Part shown: piece after piece, positions 1 through 4,978 of the stretch
How the letters are laid out: every line of letters starts with the position of its first letter
Numbering within the stretch: position 1 is the first letter of the stretch
Origin: Ignavibacteriota bacterium
Lineage (GTDB): Bacteria; Bacteroidota; Ignavibacteria; UBA10030; SZUA-254
Direction: 5' to 3'
DNA length: 7,073 nucleotides
NCBI GenBank assembly: GCA_016191715.1
Contig: JACPVN010000094.1
Span: 1 to 7,073 of the forward strand
Position numbers and translations under genes: made by a program
The notes under the pieces: generated by a model
Databases searched by the model: none
What the model saw: only the letters and a program-made list of their open reading frames with translations
Told to the model about the DNA's origin: nothing

Positions 1-125
1 AATCGGGATATGTGGTATCGGTAATCTCAGATTCCAGAATCAAAAACAAATACCGGTTTGTTGTAACGCATTTGAGATATAGGAATGAAATAGGTACATT
101 TCCGAAAACATTATACTGTAAACTT

Positions 126-383
126 ATGTTAGAAAAAGAGAGAAAATATTTTGAAATACATCGGACCGAGTGGTTATCACAACATGTCGGGAAATTTGTT
201 CTCGTGAAAAACGAAGAACTCATTGGAATTTTCGATACGCAACAAGATGCTTTGGTTGATGGCGCCCGTAGGTTTGGAAATGATTCATTTCTTGTCCGTC
301 AAGTTGAGGAATCAGAACACCTTGTTTATATTCCTGCATTAACGCTCGGGATTCTTCGTGCCAATTCTACACACGCAGTTTAA
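126..383 (+). CDS. Small conserved-type protein upstream of retropepsin (DUF5678-like)
   Basis: An 85-residue protein of unknown function. The frame is open from the window edge, but I place the start at the ATG at 126. The sequence before it is AT-rich (18 G/C of 60 at 61-120), while 241-300 has 27 of 60, and the protein-like pattern begins with MLEKERKYFEIHR. The middle reads GKFVLVKNEELIGIFDTQQDA, then RRFGNDSFLVRQV and a YIPAL tail. This 'keep/own/value, then dial in each turn' pattern recalls DUF5678-type small proteins, and I recall similar proteins encoded beside retropepsin-like genes; both points are from memory. There is no signal peptide or membrane segment, so it is probably cytoplasmic. 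Its last 26 nt overlap the protease gene, which suggests translational coupling. No clear Shine-Dalgarno precedes the ATG. A TATACT at 112-117 could be a -10 box, but no matching -35 is visible. A longer form from the GTG at 12 is possible but less likely. Confidence 0.7.
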   Translation: MLEKERKYFEIHRTEWLSQHVGKFVLVKNEELIGIFDTQQDALVDGARRFGNDSFLVRQVEESEHLVYIPALTLGILRANSTHAV

Positions 384-843
384 TGCACACCAAAAGAATC
401 CCCAAGGTCAAATTGTTCATATACCTTCAGCAATTGTACTTTTAGATCGGGGTCCCTGTGTTCAAGTGACGATTGGTCTTGCACAAAGCATTGCAAATCA
501 ATTGTTACAACAGGGTAAGCCATTACCTAAACCCGTCACCGGCGTAGCACTTATTGATACCGGAGCAAGTTCTTCCTGTATAGATGACGATGTTGCAAAT
601 CAACTTCAGCTCCCTGTCGTGAACGTCGTGAGCGTTGCATCCGCTTCACATGCATCAACACCACAAAATGTTTACCCAATTCAAATCGAGGTCGTAGGAT
701 TACCTATCTCGATTGAAGCGCCAAACGCAATTGGTGCTGCGCTTTCTTCACTTGGTTTGCTCGCTCTCATCGGTCGGGATGTTTTACAGCATTGCACATT
801 GTTTTACAACGGCATAACCGGTGAAATTACTCTCTCCATCTAA
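358..843 (+). CDS. Retropepsin-like aspartic protease
   Basis: A 161-residue protein with the hallmarks of a single-domain retropepsin. The catalytic loop ALIDTGASSS spans residues 64-73, with the aspartate at D67 and the family's hydrophobic-hydrophobic-DTGA/S pattern. A second signature, LIGRDVL (137-143), matches the downstream hydrophobic-Gly-Arg-Asp element found near the C-terminus of retropepsins. One domain carries one DTG, so an active enzyme would be a homodimer with one aspartate from each chain (family knowledge). The start is a GTG: an in-frame TAA lies at 340-342, no other start codon occurs between it and 358, and the protein contains no later methionine. The gene overlaps the preceding small-protein gene by 26 nt in another frame, so the two are very likely co-translated. 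No signal peptide or membrane anchor is visible. The substrate is unknown; the partner gene is the best clue to function. Confidence 0.85.
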   Translation: MPILHTQFNAHQKNPQGQIVHIPSAIVLLDRGPCVQVTIGLAQSIANQLLQQGKPLPKPVTGVALIDTGASSSCIDDDVANQLQLPVVNVVSVASASHASTPQNVYPIQIEVVGLPISIEAPNAIGAALSSLGLLALIGRDVLQHCTLFYNGITGEITLSI

Positions 844-893
844 GTTATCCCAGTGTACTACAAATCTCGTTCTGTTAGTATAAATATAACGGT

Positions 894-1604
894 ATGAACG
901 CTTCTAGTCCTTGGAAAACCATCATCACGCTCGTGGTGATGGTTTTTTATTTTCATTCTGCAGAGTCTCAGACATCCCGTTACGCACTGTCGTTCAACGG
1001 CTCGATCACAACTTCCTCCCGATTATTTTAGCACCCGTTCGATCCGGACGAAGTGACACGAAATCAATCTCTCCCGCTCAATGGTGTTTGGGGAGTCGGC
1101 ATTGATGTTCGCCGCGAAATAGGAGTGAGTAATATCCGATTGGGAGTAAGTGCAGAAGTTCTCTGGAATGAAGTGGCAATCGAAATTCCTGCCAATCAAA
1201 AAAAAAATATTACTACTGATGGTTACATCGCACTCCCGGTGGAACTCTCCGGATATTTTTCCATTCCCTTCAGCACAGAGAGTTTCAAAATGTATATGGG
1301 AGGAGGAGTCGGAATGTATTTTGGTGAACGCCGATACACTTACGCCGGCATTGAATCGAAAATTACCGAACGGACTCCGGGATTCGGAATTCACGTGGTA
1401 AGCGGATTCGAGTTCGCGCTCTCATCAAATATCGCTCTTCGTACTGAGTTAAAATTCCGCGACGTTCAATTCGAATCCACAAATGTATTTCCGCTTGATG
1501 CAACATTTCCGGCATCAACTCCACTTCCCGAACAAACTCCATTTCCAACCAAAGTAAGCATTGATGGAATACTGTTCGGCACCGGATTCGTTTTCCATTT
1601 CTGA
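894..1604 (+). pseudogene. Outer-membrane beta-barrel protein gene interrupted by an in-frame TAG
   Basis: The gene starts at the ATG at 894. The first codons give a typical Sec signal peptide: a short N-region with one Lys, a hydrophobic core ITLVVMVFYF, and a likely cleavage near SAESQ-T. The mature start YALSFNGSITTSSRLF is followed by TAG at 1029-1031. The same frame then continues without a shift as HPFDPDEVTRNQSLPL and runs to TGA at 1602-1604, giving 235 sense codons in all. The downstream part has alternating hydrophobic strands, glycine-rich turns (MGGGVGMYFG) and a C-terminal phenylalanine (GFVFHF), as expected for a small outer-membrane barrel. The open segment from the GTG at 1053 lacks any export signal, so it is unlikely to work alone. 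A single change from TAT or TAC (Tyr) would explain the TAG. Alternatives are a sequencing error or amber readthrough; aroK and purU in this window end in TAG, so TAG acts as a stop here. The barrel's function is not recognisable. Confidence 0.75.
915..948 (+). terminator. Terminator-like hairpin, inside the barrel gene's signal-peptide codons
   Basis: A 14-bp stem (915-928 with 933-946) closes on a GCTC loop. The only imperfection is one U-G wobble (T925/G936). The right arm ends in six T's, followed by a T-rich stretch. It lies 71 nt after the retropepsin stop, where a terminator for that two-gene unit would be expected. It also lies within codons 8-19 of the beta-barrel signal peptide, so the structure either attenuates the barrel gene or is a by-product of repeated ATC/GTG hydrophobic codons. 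The structure is seen directly; termination activity is inferred. Confidence 0.6.
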
Positions 1605-1616
1605 TTCTCCTCCCGG

Positions 1617-1629
1617 GCAAACTGTTTGC
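1617..1629. repeat. Short perfect palindrome just before the aroK start
   Basis: GCAAAC and GTTTGC form a 6-bp perfect inverted repeat with a single T between the arms, ending 2 nt before the aroK ATG. It sits where a ribosome-binding site would be, and no Shine-Dalgarno sequence is present. It could be an operator half-site pair or chance. As RNA the 1-nt loop could not form without opening the inner pairs, so a DNA-binding role would be more plausible than a hairpin. Confidence 0.25.
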
Positions 1630-1631
1630 AG

Positions 1632-2180
1632 ATGACGAACCACAGTCGAATTTATTTCACCGGATTTATGGGATGCGGCAAAAGTACGCTCGCACATCCG
1701 GTTGCTACTGTACTTGGTTATGATTCAATTGATTTGGATGGTGAAATCGAACAACGAGCGGGAATCACAATTTCTCAACTTTTCGAAGAACAAGGCGAGG
1801 CATCGTTCCGCCGCATCGAACAGGGACTGTTGCAGGAACTTTCATTTAAACCGAATATTGTTATTGCACTCGGTGGTGGAACAGTGACGTTTGAAAACAA
1901 CCTTGAGTTCATCAAATCAAACGGGCTGCTAGTGTACTTAAAGGTAGCGCCGGATATTATTTTGAAACGGGTACACCACAAACATCATCGCCCGTTGTTG
2001 AATGATTCAAACGGCGCGCAGTTATCGAAAGATGCATTGATGGAAAGAATAGTCTCGCTTCTCCATCAGCGCGAGCGCTACTACAATCAAGCGGATGTGA
2101 CAATTGTTCTCAACGATTCAAGCATCGCGTTGACAGTTGATCATATCGTTCGCGTTATCCGCAGTTACGTTCCTTTGTAG
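1632..2180 (+). CDS. aroK: Shikimate kinase
   Basis: Phosphorylates shikimate at the 3-hydroxyl with ATP, the fifth step of the chorismate pathway to aromatic amino acids; cytoplasmic. The 182-residue length is normal for the family. Diagnostic parts are all present in order: Walker A GFMGCGKST (11-19), the shikimate-binding DLD (34-36), FRRIE (59-63) with the substrate arginine R60, the glycine triplet ALGGGT (79-84), the LID arginine in RPLL (120-123), and the RxxxY element R147-Y151 followed by AD. I chose ATG 1632 over an in-frame TTG at 1626 because it puts the P-loop at the usual distance from the N-terminus. There is no good Shine-Dalgarno. The gene follows the barrel gene by 27 nt on the same strand and could share its transcript. 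It ends in TAG and converges on purU, with no convincing terminator in the 78 nt between them. No catalytic residue appears to be missing. Confidence 0.95.
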   Translation: MTNHSRIYFTGFMGCGKSTLAHPVATVLGYDSIDLDGEIEQRAGITISQLFEEQGEASFRRIEQGLLQELSFKPNIVIALGGGTVTFENNLEFIKSNGLLVYLKVAPDIILKRVHHKHHRPLLNDSNGAQLSKDALMERIVSLLHQRERYYNQADVTIVLNDSSIALTVDHIVRVIRSYVPL

Positions 2181-2258
2181 CATTACGATAAATGCGGTTC
2201 TGTTTCAATGTCCGATTCATCAGACCTAAAAAACTTAGCAAAACTATTTACGGTCATG

Positions 2259-3119
2259 CTACACGCCTGTCGAAAACACAATCGTCCGTTTCCCGGAAAT
2301 AATAATCCTTCGTTCAAGATGCGCTTTCACAGCACGAGCAAGCACAATCCGTTCGATGTCGCTCCCGATGCGTGATAGTTCTTCAATTGTTTGTTCATGG
2401 TTCACACGCTCAACATCCTGTTCGATAATCGGTCCGTCGTCTAACTCGGCTGTTGCGTAATGTGCAGTTGCACCAATCATTTTCACCCCCCGCTCATACG
2501 CCTGCTGGTACGGACTCGCTCCCTGAAACGCCGGCAGAAACGCATGATGGATATTGATAATCCTCCCTGAATATTCTTCAACAAACTCTTTCGAAAGTAT
2601 CTGCATATACCGCGCCATAACCAGAACATCAATTCGGTACTGACGCAACAACGTTTGCAGTTCTGCTTCCTGTTTGATTTTTGCCTCAGGTGTTACCGGT
2701 AAACAAACAAACGGAATCCGGAACTTATCGGCAATATGTTCCAGCGCAGGACGATTGCTGACGATGAGCGGAATCTCGCACGGTAATTCTCCTTCCTGCT
2801 GTCGTACAAGCAAATCATACAAACAATGCGGCGCCTTTGTTACAAGAATTGCCACCTTCTGAATGTAATCAGAGTAATGAACCGACCATCGAAGTTGATA
2901 CTCGTTCCCGAACAAGCCGAACTCCTCTTCCAGTTGTTTCCGTGAAACTTTCAGGGACTTCATGTCCAACTTCAACCGCATGAAATACTGGTTCCGTTCA
3001 ACATCGGTGTATTGCTGACAGTGCAGGATGTTAAATCCGCGTTGATAGAAAAACGTACTGATGCTTGCCACTAATCCCTTCCGGTCAGGACAATCAATGA
3101 GAAAAATAATAGAATTCAT
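2259..3119 (-). CDS. purU: Formyltetrahydrofolate deformylase
   Basis: Hydrolyses 10-formyltetrahydrofolate to tetrahydrofolate and formate, balancing the one-carbon pool and supplying formate for purine synthesis; cytoplasmic. The protein has 286 residues, close to the usual ~280-290. An N-terminal ACT domain (about 1-80) opens with LIDCPDRKGLVASIS, the typical start of PurU. A formyltransferase-fold catalytic domain (about 87-275) follows. Its active site is visible: N189 and H191 in NIHHAFLPAF, then H220 and D227 in the TAHYATAELDDGPI segment, matching the Asn/His/Asp set of glycinamide ribonucleotide formyltransferase. The ACT domain and the HHAFLPAF wording separate PurU from PurN. The C-terminus SGKRTIVF is also typical. 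The gene lies 199 nt downstream of the anti-sigma gene on the same strand; that AT-rich gap suggests its own promoter. No Shine-Dalgarno precedes the ATG. The stop codon is TAG. Confidence 0.95.
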   Translation of the reverse strand: MNSIIFLIDCPDRKGLVASISTFFYQRGFNILHCQQYTDVERNQYFMRLKLDMKSLKVSRKQLEEEFGLFGNEYQLRWSVHYSDYIQKVAILVTKAPHCLYDLLVRQQEGELPCEIPLIVSNRPALEHIADKFRIPFVCLPVTPEAKIKQEAELQTLLRQYRIDVLVMARYMQILSKEFVEEYSGRIINIHHAFLPAFQGASPYQQAYERGVKMIGATAHYATAELDDGPIIEQDVERVNHEQTIEELSRIGSDIERIVLARAVKAHLERRIIISGKRTIVFSTGV

Positions 3120-3318
3120 GGAGTTGAATGTTATGAGAGTTTGTGTTTGATGAAAATACGGAATGTAACAGCAAAATTAAAACCACGAAATATTGTATTA
3201 CTTATGTTGGTGATATAAAAAGTTGGGAAGTAAATGGTAATTACGACCGTAAGCCAATCCCAGAGTGTTTTTTCAGGCGAACTATCAACGACCTGTCGGA
3301 AAATTCACCATGTAGATT

Positions 3319-3963
3319 TCAGGGAAGATAAAGAAAAGAAGCCGATTCCGAACTCACAACACTTCCCTCCATCATAATGGCATCCACTTGCCAGTGGTAC
3401 GTCTTTTCTCTTTCAAGAAGGTCTGTCTGCCGGAAGTTGAGTTTCGGTTCTGTGGTAACATGTTTCGTGATAACTTCTCCCGTTTCGTTCATCAAATAGA
3501 ACTGATACTGCATTGCTTCCGGAACATCTGACCATAAAAACTCCATCGGTACAAGACTGACTATTTCACCTTCGACAGGCGAAACTAACTCAACCGATAA
3601 GATTGTTTCACCTGAACGATTCACTGTTTCCTCAGATTTCCACGGTTGCAAGTATGCCGCGGCTCCGATGAACATCAACAAAAACATGGCAAAAGCAAGT
3701 TGCAATTTGTTCGCACCATAGTTCCACATCAATCCTTTTCGGGGAGTAGCACGCACCAACCGTTCTGCTTTAAGCAGAACTTTCCTATTGAGTTGCGGAA
3801 CATTGCTTATTTTCACTGCCGTCATCATGGCAGATGATTCGGCAAGGTGTTCACAACATTCCTGACAATGACTCAGATGTTGTTCAACTGATGATTGTTG
3901 CTCAAGTGAAAGTCGTTGTTCAAGAATTAAACTGACTTCAATGTCTGTTAAATGGTCTCTCAT
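3319..3963 (-). CDS. Membrane anti-sigma factor with ZAS motif and Ig-like periplasmic domain
   Basis: A 214-residue single-pass membrane protein, probably the inhibitor of the sigma factor encoded just upstream. The cytoplasmic part (1-86) has the zinc-binding anti-sigma signature H29-x3-C33-x2-C36, read as HLSHCQEC. A membrane segment follows (about 87-105, LQLAFAMFLLMFIGAAAYL), flanked by a basic stretch with RATPRKG on the inner side. The outer part (about 120-214) looks like a small beta-sandwich: SPVEGEIV, FLWSDVPEAMQYQFYL and KTYHWQVDA resemble Fn3/Ig-type domains found on FCB-group anti-sigma factors. The ATG has a reasonable Shine-Dalgarno. The gene begins 35 nt after the sigma gene stop, so they form one operon. 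In such pairs the anti-sigma factor holds the sigma factor at the membrane until an envelope signal releases it (family knowledge); the signal here is unknown. Confidence 0.85.
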   Translation of the reverse strand: MRDHLTDIEVSLILEQRLSLEQQSSVEQHLSHCQECCEHLAESSAMMTAVKISNVPQLNRKVLLKAERLVRATPRKGLMWNYGANKLQLAFAMFLLMFIGAAAYLQPWKSEETVNRSGETILSVELVSPVEGEIVSLVPMEFLWSDVPEAMQYQFYLMNETGEVITKHVTTEPKLNFRQTDLLEREKTYHWQVDAIMMEGSVVSSESASFLYLP

Positions 3964-3967
3964 ATAC

Positions 3968-3973
3968 TACCTT
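3968..3973 (-). promoter_or_regulatory. Ribosome-binding site of the anti-sigma gene
   Basis: On the minus strand the sequence AAGGTA lies 4 nt before the ATG at 3963-3961. It is the clearest Shine-Dalgarno-like match in the window, where most other starts have none. It supports this start codon and independent translation initiation within the sigma/anti-sigma transcript. Confidence 0.5.
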
Positions 3974-3998
3974 ATGGTATGGACAGAACAGGATGCTT

Positions 3999-4784
3999 TT
4001 ACGCTTCGAGATGCTGTTGTGCAAACTGACGAAGTGTCTTCAAAGCATTTTCAATGATAGTGTAAATTTTTCGTTGTGGATTGATTCTCAGCAGGTCGCT
4101 GATTTCGCGGGCAGTCATTCCTTCCCAAAATCTCATACGGATAACAACTCGTTCCTGATCCGGTAAACGCATGACTGCATCATCGAACCATTGTGGCTCG
4201 AACAATTCTTCGTTTTGAAGCGCTGGCTCGTTCATCGTTCCATTGCTTTCATCATACGGAATATATCGGGGCTGTTGAGCAGCAACAGAATCTTCATCTT
4301 TCACCACTCGTTCAATCTTCATAAGCGACTCGGCAACGCTGATATCGTTCTTCTCCCTACCTGCGAGATGGTGTTCAATTTCTTCTCTGGAATATCCTTT
4401 CCAATAGTAGAGTTTAAAAACACAACGGTCGAAGTCGGACAGCCGGAGTAACGCAGCAGGATATCGTAATCTGCCATGAAGTGTTCGGTGTTCTTCGATG
4501 CAGAGGTTTTTCACCACGACCGTCAGCCAGGTCGAGAGTTTGGGTTGATGCTCTTTCGTTTCGGGTTGAAATTTTTTCAGGACAGCAAAATTGTTGGTTG
4601 AGAGTTTCGTACAGACAAACAGATATTTGTCCATCACGCGGTCATGGTCGTGTTCTGTTTGCCAGATAATTTTGAGGAAGAGATTCGAATAACGACGGAG
4701 GAATTCCTTCCAGGCATATTCTGAAGTAGAATTGCCCGAAAACAACTTCTTGAGAAGAACCATATCCGACTGCAGACGAATCAT
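3999..4784 (-). CDS. ECF-like sigma-70 family factor with two region-4-like HTH segments
   Basis: A 261-residue protein, longer than the roughly 160-200 residues of an ordinary ECF sigma factor. Residues about 24-100 resemble region 2, ending with LSTWLTVVVKNLCIEEHR, the equivalent of the 'WL..I..N...D..R' end of region 2.4. A first region-4-like segment follows at 112-140 (LSDFDRCVFKLYYWKGYSREEI). After a charged linker (about 142-198) comes a second, more canonical one at 203-256 (LPDQERVVIRMRFWEGMTAREI), ending in NPQRKIYTIIENALKTLRQF. The two share 9 of 26 aligned positions, including L-x-D, R, V, W-x-G and EI. This looks like duplication of region 4. The next gene, 35 nt downstream, encodes a membrane anti-sigma factor, which strongly supports the role. 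The start is the first ATG; no clear Shine-Dalgarno precedes it. An internal Met at residue 8 is an alternative start. Target genes are unknown. Confidence 0.8.
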   Translation of the reverse strand: MIRLQSDMVLLKKLFSGNSTSEYAWKEFLRRYSNLFLKIIWQTEHDHDRVMDKYLFVCTKLSTNNFAVLKKFQPETKEHQPKLSTWLTVVVKNLCIEEHRTLHGRLRYPAALLRLSDFDRCVFKLYYWKGYSREEIEHHLAGREKNDISVAESLMKIERVVKDEDSVAAQQPRYIPYDESNGTMNEPALQNEELFEPQWFDDAVMRLPDQERVVIRMRFWEGMTAREISDLLRINPQRKIYTIIENALKTLRQFAQQHLEA

Positions 4785-4879
4785 TGCTTATGATGAATTT
4801 ATGACTTTGCTAACTAACTTCAGAACAATGATAGAAAAAAGGAGAATAAGAAACAAGCAAAAAATAGGGTTCAGATCGC

Positions 4880-4898
4880 GAGAACGGTATGTGTTCTC
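4880..4898. promoter_or_regulatory. Inverted repeat upstream of the sigma operon, possible operator
   Basis: GAGAAC (4880-4885) and GTTCTC (4893-4898) form a perfect 6-bp inverted repeat with a 7-nt spacer, about 95 nt upstream of the sigma gene start and between it and the terminator of the preceding gene. This is the only place where the sigma operon promoter can lie if the terminator works. The repeat could be a dimeric repressor site. I could not identify convincing -35/-10 elements next to it. Confidence 0.25.
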
Positions 4899-4914
4899 TT
4901 CAAGATTGTAGAGT

Positions 4915-4957
4915 GTAAAAAAGCCCGTCGTCTCGATTTCCTCGAAACGGCGGGCTT
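4915..4957 (-). terminator. Rho-independent terminator of the T9SS protein gene
   Basis: A 16-bp stem (4921-4936 with 4942-4957) closes on a 5-nt loop, with one mismatch (C4932/A4946) and one G-U wobble (T4928/G4950). The GC-rich base is AAGCCCG/CGGGCTT. On the minus strand the stem runs straight into a T-run (the A's at 4915-4920 on the + strand). It starts 21 nt after the stop of the large secreted-protein gene. No T-run follows on the + strand, so it acts in one direction. It insulates the downstream sigma operon. Confidence 0.88.
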
Positions 4958-4978
4958 CAACTACCGTGAACTTTCAAA

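Noticed and set aside
12..125. N-terminal extension of the small protein from a GTG at 12
   Set aside because: The stretch at 61-120 has about 30% GC, like the intergenic DNA here, and the protein family-like pattern begins only at ATG 126. The open frame is short enough to be chance.
1053..1604. Barrel gene starting at the GTG at 1053 as a complete gene
   Set aside because: It would lack a signal peptide, and the same frame upstream of the TAG encodes a proper signal peptide and mature N-terminus.
2181..2258. A shared terminator between converging aroK and purU
   Set aside because: I found no stem longer than a few pairs followed by a T-run on either strand.
3172..3179. A minus-strand TAATTTTG matching the Bacteroidota -7 consensus TAnnTTTG, upstream of purU
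   Set aside because: No -33 TTTG element at a suitable distance was found. One short AT-rich match in an AT-rich gap is weak evidence.
3143..3331. A 62-codon frame on the + strand in the purU/anti-sigma gap
   Set aside because: Hand-counted GC at 3121-3240 is about 29%, the end overlaps the anti-sigma gene, and the product has no recognisable pattern. I take the gap 3120-3318 as non-coding.
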